Positions 8,764-15,991 of a DNA stretch of 32,038 nucleotides are shown here, one piece after another. The notes below the pieces were generated by a model that was not told the DNA's origin, searched no databases, and worked only from the letters and a program-made list of their open reading frames with translations. The DNA comes from an uncultured Eubacteriales bacterium (GTDB lineage: Bacteria; Bacillota; Clostridia; Christensenellales; Aristaeellaceae). Position numbers and translations under genes: made by a program. The stretch spans positions 1-32,038 of the forward strand of contig CADCHI010000037.1 in the NCBI GenBank assembly GCA_902801165.1, read 5' to 3'. Position 1 is the first letter of the stretch. Every line of letters begins with the position of its first letter.

Positions 8764-8773
8764 ATGGTATAAT
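8764..8773 (+). promoter_or_regulatory. extended -10 promoter of the GH43 operon
   Basis: TATGGTATAAT contains a perfect -10 (TATAAT, 8768-8773) preceded by TG one base upstream, the extended -10 signature. That can compensate for the poor -35 region (ttcccc at 8745-8750). Transcription would start near 8780, about 63 bases before the GH43 ATG. Confidence 0.65.
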
Positions 8774-8842
8774 GAAGCATAGTCAAATCCCTGATTCTCG
8801 GCGGCACAAGTCGCTCAACCATCAACTCACAGGAGGTACGCC

Positions 8843-9727
8843 ATGCGACTGTCAGACATCAACCTGCGCGACCCCTTCGTGCTGGTCCACGAGGGGCGAT
8901 ACTACCTCTACGGCACCCGGGGGCCCACCTGCTGGGGCCCGGCCACCGGCTTTGACGTCTACGTCAGCGCCGACCTGGAGGAATGGGCCGGTCCCGTTCC
9001 CTGCTTTGAAAACGACGGCACCTTCTGGGCCGACCGCAACTACTGGGCCCCGGAGATCCACCCCTGGCGGGGCGCGTTCTACATGTTCGCCACCTTCAAG
9101 AGCGAGACCCGCCACCGCGGCACGGCCATCCTTCGCGCGGACAGCCCCATGGGGCCCTTCGTGCCCTGGTCGGACGGCCCCGTGACGCCCCCGGACTGGG
9201 AGTGCCTGGACGGCACCTTCTTCGCGGACGCGGACGGCAGGCCCTACATGGTGTTCTGCCACGAGTGGATCCAGATCGGCGACGGCGCCATCTGCGCCAT
9301 GCCGCTGACGGAGGACCTCCGCGCCCCGGCGGGCGAGCCCGTCGTGATGTTCCACGCCTCGGAGGCCCCCTGGTGCAGGAGCAAGCGCCACTCCTCCGGC
9401 ATGGTGGGCTACGTCACCGACGGCCCGTTCTTCTGGCGGCTGGCGGACGACACCCTCCTCTGCCTGTGGGCCAGCTACTCCGAGGGCGGCTATACCCAGG
9501 CCCAGGCCCGCTCCCTGTCCGGCGGCATCGAAGGGCCCTGGGAGCAGGTCCAGCCCCTGTTCATGAAGGACGGCGGCCACGGCATGATCTTCCGAAGCCG
9601 GGAGGGACAGCTGTTCCTCGTGCTGCACAGCCCCAACGAGCACCTGCTGGAGCGCCCTCGCTTCTATCCCGTGGAGGAGCGGGACGGTCTGCTGGCGCTC
9701 TCCGCTTCACCCGCGGGGGAGGAATGA
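8843..9727 (+). CDS. GH43-like (five-bladed beta-propeller) glycosidase
   Basis: The 294-residue product has the GH43 signature set: RDPF at 9-12 with base Asp10, YWAPEIHP at 67-74, ECLDGTFFAD at 120-129 with Asp123 as the pKa-modulating residue, and Glu214 in YSEGGYTQ as probable acid. Family members are mostly alpha-L-arabinofuranosidases, beta-xylosidases and arabinanases, so it likely removes arabinose or xylose from imported plant oligosaccharides. It is near the minimal single-domain length: no accessory beta-sandwich or signal peptide is visible, so it should be cytoplasmic. AGGAGG lies 6 bases upstream of the ATG. The next gene starts 3 bases after its stop, so the two form an operon and may act on the same substrate. 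Confidence 0.87.
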   Translation: MRLSDINLRDPFVLVHEGRYYLYGTRGPTCWGPATGFDVYVSADLEEWAGPVPCFENDGTFWADRNYWAPEIHPWRGAFYMFATFKSETRHRGTAILRADSPMGPFVPWSDGPVTPPDWECLDGTFFADADGRPYMVFCHEWIQIGDGAICAMPLTEDLRAPAGEPVVMFHASEAPWCRSKRHSSGMVGYVTDGPFFWRLADDTLLCLWASYSEGGYTQAQARSLSGGIEGPWEQVQPLFMKDGGHGMIFRSREGQLFLVLHSPNEHLLERPRFYPVEERDGLLALSASPAGEE

Positions 9728-9730
9728 CCG

Positions 9731-11167
9731 ATGCGGTTTGAAGCCTCCACCACCTTCACCTGCGCCGACCCGGCCATACAGCGCGTCTACGACGAGGCGG
9801 TGCGCAAGAGCCGCCTGAACCTGAAGGACTTCCACGGCGACCGCGTGCTGGTCGAAGGCGGCGGCTACGACAAGATCTGGCTGGAGACCCAGCCCATGGG
9901 CGGCGAGATGTTTGCCCTCCACGACCCGGAGGCCGCCGTGAACAACAGCCTGCTGTTCATGCGCCACCAGCGTTCGGACGGCCGTCTGCCCGGCTCCATA
10001 CAGCGCCTGGAGGACAGGGTCGAGGCCCAGTTCAACAAGCTCCAGGGCTACTGCTTCCCGGCCCACGCGCTGAACCTGTACTACCTCCTGGGCCGGGATG
10101 CCCAGTGGCTGGACGCCCTGGAGGACTGCCTGCGGCGCTTCGACGACTGGCTGTGGCACACCCGGGCCGTCAGCGGCGACGGGCTGCTGTCCTCCTTCTG
10201 CGTCTACGACACCGGCGAGGACAACGCCGTCCGCTACGGCGACGCGCCCTGCTGGTGGACGGAGGACGCCCCGCCGGAGGGCTTCGCCGTGGTGCCCATG
10301 GCCTCCATGGACATCACCTCCTTCTCCTACGCCAACTGGGACGCGCTGGCGAAGATCAGCCGCATCCGGGGCCGGGAATCGGAGGCCGCCGCCTGCCGCG
10401 CCAGGGCCAACGCCATCGCTGAAAGCCTGCGCGGGCGGCTCTGGAACGAGTCCCGAGGGGCCCTCTTCGACCGGGACAAGCGCGGAAACACCGTGGACGT
10501 GCTCTGCCACAACACGCTGCGCTGCATGTACTGGGGCAGCGTGTCCCAGGCCATGGCCGACCGCTTTGTCGCCGAACACCTGCTGAATCCCTCTGAGTTC
10601 TGGACGGAGCTGCCCCTGCCCAGCGTGGCCGCGGACGACCCCGCCTTTCTCAACGCCCCGGAGAACAACTGGAGCGGCCAGTGCGAGGGGCTCACCTTCC
10701 AGCGGGCCCTGTTCGCCCTGGAGAACTACGGCTACGAGAAGCTGGTGACCCGCCTGGGCCGCAGGCTCCTGCGGGCCATCGCCGAGGGCGGCTATGCCTT
10801 CACCCAGCAGTTCGACCCCTTCACCGGCACGCCCTCCCGGGTGGGCATGCGCAGCCACGCACCCATCGGCCCCGATTCCGACGAGCCCTTCCAGGACGCC
10901 TATGGCCCTACGATGCTCGCCGCCCTGGGCAGCATCGAGCGCCTGTGGGGCATCGGCCTGTGGAACGGCGAGGTCCGGTTCAGCCTGTGCGGCGGCCTGC
11001 CCTGCGCCTGCTCCGCCAGCTGGAACGGCCATGCCTATCGCCTGGAGAGTGACGGCGCGCGGGCTGTGGCCACGGTCGACGGCAGGGAGGTCTACAGCGG
11101 GCCCTGCGGCGTACGGGTGATCACCGGCGAAGCCGGCGGCGCGGTCCGCACCGTGGCCATCGAATAG
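9731..11167 (+). CDS. (alpha/alpha)6-barrel glycosidase, MGH1/GH63/GH37-like
   Basis: The 478-residue product reads as an all-helical (alpha/alpha)6 glycosidase of the broad trehalase/GH63/mannosylglycerate-hydrolase-like group, judged from overall pattern. Aromatic-acidic clusters typical of this fold are YDKIWLETQPMGGEMFA near 46-62, NNWSGQCEGLTFQRALF near 313-329, and a late FTQQFDPFTGTPSR followed by DSDEPFQDAYGPTMLAAL near 358-398. These resemble the segments lining the active site in the group, but I cannot assign catalytic residues with certainty. C-terminal residues from about 410 look like a small beta domain. No signal peptide is present. GGAGG lies just upstream, overlapping the end of the GH43 gene. 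The substrate is unknown; pairing with GH43 suggests plant oligosaccharides. Amylo-glucosidase or alpha-L-rhamnosidase-like activity are alternatives. Confidence 0.68.
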   Translation: MRFEASTTFTCADPAIQRVYDEAVRKSRLNLKDFHGDRVLVEGGGYDKIWLETQPMGGEMFALHDPEAAVNNSLLFMRHQRSDGRLPGSIQRLEDRVEAQFNKLQGYCFPAHALNLYYLLGRDAQWLDALEDCLRRFDDWLWHTRAVSGDGLLSSFCVYDTGEDNAVRYGDAPCWWTEDAPPEGFAVVPMASMDITSFSYANWDALAKISRIRGRESEAAACRARANAIAESLRGRLWNESRGALFDRDKRGNTVDVLCHNTLRCMYWGSVSQAMADRFVAEHLLNPSEFWTELPLPSVAADDPAFLNAPENNWSGQCEGLTFQRALFALENYGYEKLVTRLGRRLLRAIAEGGYAFTQQFDPFTGTPSRVGMRSHAPIGPDSDEPFQDAYGPTMLAALGSIERLWGIGLWNGEVRFSLCGGLPCACSASWNGHAYRLESDGARAVATVDGREVYSGPCGVRVITGEAGGAVRTVAIE

Positions 11168-11196
11168 GCGCGAAGCACTGTATTATAGCAAACAAA

Positions 11197-11264
11197 AGAT
11201 CCTTCACTTCGTTCAGGATGACGGGACTGAGATTCGCAATCATCCCGAGCGAAGCGAAGAATCT
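11197..11264. repeat. inverted-repeat element between convergent genes
   Basis: Two 24-base arms (11197-11220 and 11241-11264) pair with 20 of 24 matches around a 20-base loop. The core resembles the cttcgcttcgctcgggatg-type dispersed repeat common in Clostridia. All four mismatches are transitions, consistent with RNA-level G-U pairing being kept. Lying between the convergent glycosidase and DUF362 genes, it may serve as a bidirectional transcription end. Confidence 0.75.
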
Positions 11265-11282
11265 TATGTTGTCCTGCCTTCC

Positions 11283-12368
11283 CTACTTCACGCCCTCGTA
11301 GGCGATGTCCTCCAGCGCGTCGGCGATGGCCCCGGCGGAGGGCGGGCAGCCCATGACGCACCGGGTCGAGCCCTTGCAGCACTTGCCGATGCCCAGGCCA
11401 TCGAAGGCCTTGTTCTGCCAGCCCTGGCCGATGCAGATGTCCAGATTCTTGCCGTAACCGCTGGCGTACAGTGCGCGCACCAGGTTGGCGAAGCAGGCGG
11501 AACAGGCCCGGTCCTGCCGCACCTTCCGGGTCAGGCTGGCCACGATGCCGGAGGGCTTGGGATAGCCCGCGGCGTCGGTGGGGGCGTTCAGGTTCACGAT
11601 GTCCGCCATTTCAAAGCGGGTGCTGCCGCCGCCGTACTCCTCCGCCAGCTCGATATAGGGCACCTCGTCCAGCCGCAGGCCCATCAGGCTCGCGCCATAG
11701 GCGTCGATCTGCACGGCGTCGGTGCCGAGGTACATCCGGTTGGTCTGCACCGGCGTGCCGCCCTCCTCGAAGTTCAGGTCGCCGCAGATGCTGTCCACGA
11801 TGATCAGCCCGGGCTTCAGCGCCGCGCCCAGCGCCGCGATGGGGTTCGTCAGCCCCATGGCGTGGAAGTGACGCTTCTCCCGGTCCGGCAGGCAGCCCTT
11901 CAGGTTCTTCAAGGCGCAGGTCATCACCGTCTGGCAGTGGCCCTTCAGCACCGGCAGGTCCACCAGCAGCCCGGCGTCCAGCGCCCGGCAGCACACGTCG
12001 ATCTTGCCCACGGCGGTGTTCACCGGCCGGGTCTTGTCCTTCTTCAGGTCGTAGAAGGGCACGTCGTATTTGGCGCACACCTTGTCGTAGCCAGCGCGGC
12101 GCATGGCCCGCATGGTCTCGTCGCCGACCCAGCTGCCCTCGATCACGCTGATGTCCTTCACGCCGTGATCCCGGAAGTATTCGATGGCCCCGGACAGCAC
12201 CCCTGGGTGGGTGGTCGCGCCGCTCTCCGGTGTGCCCGCGATCACCAGGTTCGGCTTCAGCGCCACGGAGCCGCCGGCGGGCACCCGCTCGATGGCGTTG
12301 GCCGCATCCAGCAGCGAAAGGGTCAATGCGTGGGCGTCGCCGCCATAGATTTGATAGATCTTGCTCAT
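11283..12368 (-). CDS. DUF362 domain protein with cysteine-rich C-terminus
   Basis: A 361-residue protein matching the DUF362 family by its N-terminal ALKPNLV, the central IEGSW and DLPVLKGHCQTVMTCALKN stretch (about residues 139-156), and the VDSICGDLNFEEGG region near 197-210. The C-terminal quarter is rich in cysteine: CSAC near 289-292 and then KCC, RC and GCPPS near 330-345. This suggests metal or iron-sulfur binding, though the spacing is not a standard 4Fe-4S ferredoxin pattern. The family's biochemical role is not established. GGAG lies 8 bases before the ATG. It is the last of the twelve-gene unit, 72 bp after gnd and separated from it by a strong hairpin, so its expression may be reduced or independent. 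No signal peptide is seen. Confidence 0.85.
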   Translation of the reverse strand: MSKIYQIYGGDAHALTLSLLDAANAIERVPAGGSVALKPNLVIAGTPESGATTHPGVLSGAIEYFRDHGVKDISVIEGSWVGDETMRAMRRAGYDKVCAKYDVPFYDLKKDKTRPVNTAVGKIDVCCRALDAGLLVDLPVLKGHCQTVMTCALKNLKGCLPDREKRHFHAMGLTNPIAALGAALKPGLIIVDSICGDLNFEEGGTPVQTNRMYLGTDAVQIDAYGASLMGLRLDEVPYIELAEEYGGGSTRFEMADIVNLNAPTDAAGYPKPSGIVASLTRKVRQDRACSACFANLVRALYASGYGKNLDICIGQGWQNKAFDGLGIGKCCKGSTRCVMGCPPSAGAIADALEDIAYEGVK

Positions 12369-12398
12369 AGAGTTTGCTCCAATAACAGTTTGCGCGAA

Positions 12399-12442
12399 GC
12401 GGAGCCGCCCCCTTTTCCGGGCGGCTCCGCCGTTTCTTTTTT
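12399..12442. terminator. strong hairpin between gnd and the DUF362 gene
   Basis: Perfect 12-bp arms gcggagccgccc (12399-12410) and complement (12419-12430) enclose an 8-base loop. Read on the plus strand they are followed by cgtttctttttt, a textbook intrinsic terminator, but no plus-strand gene is upstream. On the minus strand, where gnd ends at 12441, the hairpin follows the stop codon directly and is trailed by ttcgcgc, a poor U-tract. It may therefore act as partial terminator or 3'-end stabiliser for the gnd message and block antisense transcription. Confidence 0.7.
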
Positions 12443-13886
12443 AGGTGTTGTAGGTCCCGGCGGTGGTGTTGCCGCCCTCGCCGGTCCAGTTGGTGTGGAA
12501 GAACTGTCCCCTCGGCTGGTCCACGCGCTCATAGGTGTGGGCGCCGAAGTAGTCGCGCTGGGCCTGCAAGAGGTTGGCGGGCAGCCGCTGACAGCGGTAG
12601 CCGTCGTAGTAGCTCAGCGCCGAGGCGAACGCCGGCACCGGCACGCCGTTCAGCATTGCCGCCGCGCAGGCGCGCCGCCAGCCGCCCTGGGCCCTCTCCA
12701 GCGCGTCGCGGAAGAAGTCTTCCAGCATCAGGTTGGTCAGCTCGGGATCGCGCTCGAAGGCCTCCTTGATGCGCCCCAGGAACTGGGAGCGGATGATGCA
12801 GCCGCCGCGCCACATCAGCGCGATGCCGCCGTAGTTCAGGTTCCAGCCGTAGGTCTTGGCCGCCTGGCGCATCAACTGGTAGCCCTGGGCGTAGGACACG
12901 ATCTTGCTGGCGTACAGCGCCTGGCGGATGTCCTCCACGAAGGCCGCACTGTCGCCCTCGAACTTCGGGGCGACGCCCTTCAAGACCTTCGAGGCCGCCA
13001 CGCGTTCCTCCTTGATGGCGGACAGGCAGCGGGAGAACACGCTCTCGCCGATCAGCGTCAGCGGGATGCCCTCGTCCAGCGCGGTGATGGCGGTCCACTT
13101 GCCGGTGCCCTTCTGGCCGGCGGTGTCCAGGATCTTCTCCACGATGGGGCTGCCGTCCGCGTCCTTGTAGGCGAGGATGTCCCGGGTGATCTCAATGAGG
13201 TAGCTGTCCAGGTCGCCCTTGTTCCACTCGGTGAATACGTCGTGCATCTCGTCGTCGGACATGCCCAGGTAGTCCTTCATCAGCTGGTAGGCCTCGCAGA
13301 TCAGCTGCATGTCGCCGTACTCGATGCCGTTGTGCACCATCTTGACGAAGTGGCCCGCGCCGCCTTCGCCCACCCAGTCGCAGCAGGGCGCGCCGTCCAC
13401 ATGGGCGCAGATGGACTGGAAGATGGGGGCCACGTGGGGCCACGCCGCGGGAGATCCGCCCGGCATCATGCTGGGTCCCTTCAGCGCGCCCTCCTCGCCG
13501 CCGGACACGCCCGTGCCCACGTACAGCAGGCCCTTGCCCTCCACATACGCGCAGCGGCGGATGGTGTCCGGGTAGTGGGCGTTGCCGCCGTCGATGATGA
13601 TGTCGCCCGGCTCCAGGTGCGGCAGGATCTGCTCGATCAGCTCGTCCACCGGCTTGCCGGCCTTCACCATCATCATCACCTTGCGGGGCTTCTCCAAGCT
13701 CGCGCACAGCTCCTCGATGGACTTGCAGCCGATGATGTTTTTGCCCTTTGCGCGACCCTCCACGAAGCGGGTCACCTTCTCCACCGTGCGGTTGAACACC
13801 GCCACCGTGAAGCCCTTGCTCTCCATGTTCATGACCAAGTTCTCGCCCATGACGGCGAGGCCGATCAGGCCGATATTTGCTTTCAT
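12441..13886 (-). CDS. gnd: 6-phosphogluconate dehydrogenase, decarboxylating
   Basis: Converts 6-phosphogluconate to ribulose 5-phosphate and CO2 with NAD(P)+ reduction. The 481-residue length is that of the long dimeric class. Motifs are the Rossmann start IGLIGLAVMGENL at 5-17, FNRT at 31-34 (Arg33 and Thr34 favour NADP), the substrate loop GVSGGEEGALKGPSMMPGG at 126-144, and GHFVKMVHNGIEYGDMQ at 178-194 with catalytic Lys182, Asn186 and Glu189. The all-helical dimer domain and flexible tail complete it. It starts 4 bases after the kinase stop, with GAAGAGGTG upstream inside the kinase gene, so the two are tightly coupled. That is a strong hint that the kinase product may be 6-phosphogluconate or a close relative. 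It also ties the cassette to the transketolase and transaldolase further upstream. Confidence 0.97.
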   Translation of the reverse strand: MKANIGLIGLAVMGENLVMNMESKGFTVAVFNRTVEKVTRFVEGRAKGKNIIGCKSIEELCASLEKPRKVMMMVKAGKPVDELIEQILPHLEPGDIIIDGGNAHYPDTIRRCAYVEGKGLLYVGTGVSGGEEGALKGPSMMPGGSPAAWPHVAPIFQSICAHVDGAPCCDWVGEGGAGHFVKMVHNGIEYGDMQLICEAYQLMKDYLGMSDDEMHDVFTEWNKGDLDSYLIEITRDILAYKDADGSPIVEKILDTAGQKGTGKWTAITALDEGIPLTLIGESVFSRCLSAIKEERVAASKVLKGVAPKFEGDSAAFVEDIRQALYASKIVSYAQGYQLMRQAAKTYGWNLNYGGIALMWRGGCIIRSQFLGRIKEAFERDPELTNLMLEDFFRDALERAQGGWRRACAAAMLNGVPVPAFASALSYYDGYRCQRLPANLLQAQRDYFGAHTYERVDQPRGQFFHTNWTGEGGNTTAGTYNT

Positions 13887-13890
13887 GCGC

Positions 13891-14949
13891 TCACCTCTTC
13901 ACACGGGCGTTGCCCGCCCAGACGTTCCAGACCTGGTCCTCGTCCACGGGGGTGGCGAAGTCCTCGACCATGGTGGTGGCCATGGCGCCGGTGGCCCAGC
14001 CGAAGTGGAGGCAGTCCTCTGCCTTCCAGCCCTTGAGGATGCCGTACACGAGGCCGGAGACGAAGCCGTCGCCGCCGCCGATGCGGTCCAGCACGAAAAT
14101 GGGCCGGGGCTCGACCACGTTCCACTCGCCGTTCATCAGCAGGATCGCGCCCCAGTTGTGCTGGTTGGCGTTGACGACCTCGCGCAGGGTGGTGGCGAAG
14201 GTGGTGGCGTTGGGGTACTGGGCCTTGACGCGCATGATCATTTCCTTGAAGGATTCGATCTTCGCCGCCAGGCCCTTGCCGCCGGCCTCGGGGCCCTGGA
14301 TGCCCAGCGCCAGCTGGAAGTCCTCCTCGTTGCCGATCAGGATGTCCGCCCGGGAGGCGATGGAGGAGAAGATCTCCCGCAGCTCCGCCTCGCGGCCCTT
14401 CCAGAAAGACGCGCGGTAGTTCATGTCGAAGCTGATGCGTGCGCCGTTGGCCTTGGCGTAGTCCGCCAGCTTCAGGCAGGTCCTGCCCGTCTCGGGGGAC
14501 ATGGCCGCGAACAGGCCGGACATGTGCACGATCTCCACGCCCTCGTCCTCGAAGATGCGCTTCAGGTCGAAGTCCTCCGCCGAGATGCCGCGGCCGACCT
14601 CACCCGCGCGGTCGTTGTACACCCGCGGGCCGCGCATGCCGTAGCCGGTGTCCGCGATGTTGAACTGGTGCCGGCAGCCCCAGGGGCCCTCCTGCACGAT
14701 GTCCGGACCCTCGAATTCGATGTTCCTGCGCCGCAGGTCGCCCTTGATGAACGCCGCGATGGGGCTGTCCTTCACGAACCGGGTCAGCACCTTGGTGCGC
14801 ATGCCCAGGGAGGCCGCCACGTTCAGCACGTTGCTCTCCGCGCTGGTGGAGGTCATCGTGTAGAGGTTGCCGATGCCCGCCGGCTGATGGTCCGCCGGAG
14901 TGATGCGCACGCCCATGGACGTGGCTGTGAGCAGCTGATACTTTGCCAT
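13891..14949 (-). CDS. PfkB-family sugar (acid) kinase, 2-keto-3-deoxygluconate kinase-like
   Basis: An ATP-dependent ribokinase/PfkB-fold kinase of 352 residues. It has FDMNYRASFW at 174-183, the NEED metal/phosphate motif at 207-210, and the anion hole RIGGGDGFVSG at 289-299 with catalytic base Asp294. The TTLREVVNANQHNWGA region near 253-268 resembles Firmicutes KDG kinases, for which this subgroup is usually named. No KDPG aldolase is encoded in the window, however, and the gene is followed 4 bases later by gnd. A sugar-acid kinase making 6-phosphogluconate or a similar phosphosugar acid is therefore a reasonable alternative. AAGGAGGG lies 6 bases before the ATG. Upstream is a 231-bp gap filled with hairpins. 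The protein is cytoplasmic. Confidence 0.88.
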   Translation of the reverse strand: MAKYQLLTATSMGVRITPADHQPAGIGNLYTMTSTSAESNVLNVAASLGMRTKVLTRFVKDSPIAAFIKGDLRRRNIEFEGPDIVQEGPWGCRHQFNIADTGYGMRGPRVYNDRAGEVGRGISAEDFDLKRIFEDEGVEIVHMSGLFAAMSPETGRTCLKLADYAKANGARISFDMNYRASFWKGREAELREIFSSIASRADILIGNEEDFQLALGIQGPEAGGKGLAAKIESFKEMIMRVKAQYPNATTFATTLREVVNANQHNWGAILLMNGEWNVVEPRPIFVLDRIGGGDGFVSGLVYGILKGWKAEDCLHFGWATGAMATTMVEDFATPVDEDQVWNVWAGNARVKR

Positions 14950-14962
14950 AGTTGCCCTCCTT

Positions 14963-15180
14963 GGGGCCCCCCAGGGGGACGCCGTCCCCCTGGGCCCCCT
15001 GTTTAAGGGACATTGTCCCTTGAAAATCCCTTATTGGCGCTGCTTCACAGCGCCAGGAAACAATAAAACCTCATCCGGCGCTACGCGCCACCTTCCCCTC
15101 GCGCGCACTTGTGCGCGTAATTGAGGGTTCTTAGGGGATTCAATCCCCTAAGCGGGGGTCAAGGGGGCAGAGCCCCCTGG
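14963..15180. repeat. composite palindromic repeat between kinase and SDR genes
   Basis: The 231-bp gap between the kinase start and the upstream SDR stop is a series of hairpins. These are gggggac-gcc-gtccccc within 14963-15000, aagggac-att-gtccctt (15005-15021), tggcgctg-cttca-cagcgcca (15035-15055), ttaggggattcaatcccctaa (15131-15151) and gggggc-aga-gccccc (15163-15177). The left 60 bases and the complement of the right 60 bases share the same order of motifs, so the whole is one imperfect inverted repeat, a MITE-like or REP-like unit inserted inside the operon. It may act as RNA processing or attenuation site. Confidence 0.75.
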
Positions 15181-15930
15181 TTACAGGCAGGCCTGCCAGC
15201 CGCCGTCCACGTAGATGGTCTGGCCGGAGATGTAATTCGAGGCCGGGGAGGCCAGCATCACGGCCAGGCCCACCAGGTCCTTCGGATCGCCCCAGCGCCG
15301 CAGTGGCACCTCGCTCTTGACCCAGGCGTCGAACTCGGGGTCTTCGGAGAGGGGCTTGGTCAGGTCGGTGAGGAAATAGCCCGGGCCGATGGCGTTGACG
15401 TTGATGCCGAACTCGCCCCACTCGGTGGCCATGGACTTGGTCAGGGTGACGATGCCGCCCTTGGCCGCGCAGTAATTGCCGATGTTCGGCCGCACCATCA
15501 TGGCGTTGATGGAGGCGATGTTGATGATCTTGCCGTACTTCCGGGCGATCATGCCCCGGGCCACGGCGCGGCCCACGATGAACGCGCCGGACAGGTTCAC
15601 GTCGATGACCTTGCGCCAGTTCTCCACCGGCATGTCGATCAGCAGGTTGCGCTTGTGGATGCCCGCGTTGTTCACCAGGATGTCGATGGGTCCGACCTCG
15701 GCTTCGATCTTCGCAACGGCCTCAGTCACCTGGGCCTCGTTGGAAATGTCAAAGGCGTAGCCCGGTACGCCCAACTCCGCCGCCGCGGCCTGGAGTGTGG
15801 TCGGGTTCACGTCGCTCAGCACGACCTTCGCGCCGGCCTCCTTCATGCCCCGGGCGATGACGTTGCCCAGGCCCTGGGCGCTGCCGGTGACGAGCGCCAC
15901 CCTGCCTTCGAGGGAAAAGATGTCAGTCAT
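15181..15930 (-). CDS. SDR oxidoreductase, gluconate 5-dehydrogenase/KduD-like
   Basis: A classical short-chain dehydrogenase of 249 residues. It has TGSAQGLG at 15-22 (nucleotide loop), Asp40 at the end of beta-2 (favours NAD(H)), NNAG at 87-90, and the catalytic set Ser140, Tyr153 and Lys157 in YCAAK. The opening (FSLEGRVALVTG) and the C-terminal YISGQTIYVDGGW fit the gluconate 5-dehydrogenase and 2-keto-3-deoxygluconate dehydrogenase neighbourhood of the family. Such an enzyme would interconvert a keto-aldonate and an aldonate, for example 5-ketogluconate and gluconate. SDR substrate calls by sequence are weak, so this is inference supported by the nearby kinase and gnd. GGAAGGAAG lies about 9 bases upstream of the start. 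A hairpin separates it from the upstream garR-like gene. Confidence 0.88.
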   Translation of the reverse strand: MTDIFSLEGRVALVTGSAQGLGNVIARGMKEAGAKVVLSDVNPTTLQAAAAELGVPGYAFDISNEAQVTEAVAKIEAEVGPIDILVNNAGIHKRNLLIDMPVENWRKVIDVNLSGAFIVGRAVARGMIARKYGKIINIASINAMMVRPNIGNYCAAKGGIVTLTKSMATEWGEFGINVNAIGPGYFLTDLTKPLSEDPEFDAWVKSEVPLRRWGDPKDLVGLAVMLASPASNYISGQTIYVDGGWQACL

Positions 15931-15951
15931 TTGTGGTACTTCCTTCCGAAA

Positions 15952-15977
15952 AAGGGGCCAGGATGTCCTGGCCCCTT
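15952..15977 (-). terminator. intra-operon hairpin/attenuator after the GarR-like gene
   Basis: Perfect 12-bp arms aaggggccagga (15952-15963) and complement (15966-15977) have a 2-base loop. On the minus strand the hairpin is followed directly by TTTTTC, a short U-tract, and then by the ribosome binding site of the SDR gene. It should act as a partial terminator that lowers expression of the five downstream genes. Confidence 0.7.
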
Positions 15978-15991
15978 ATGCGTATTTTGAA

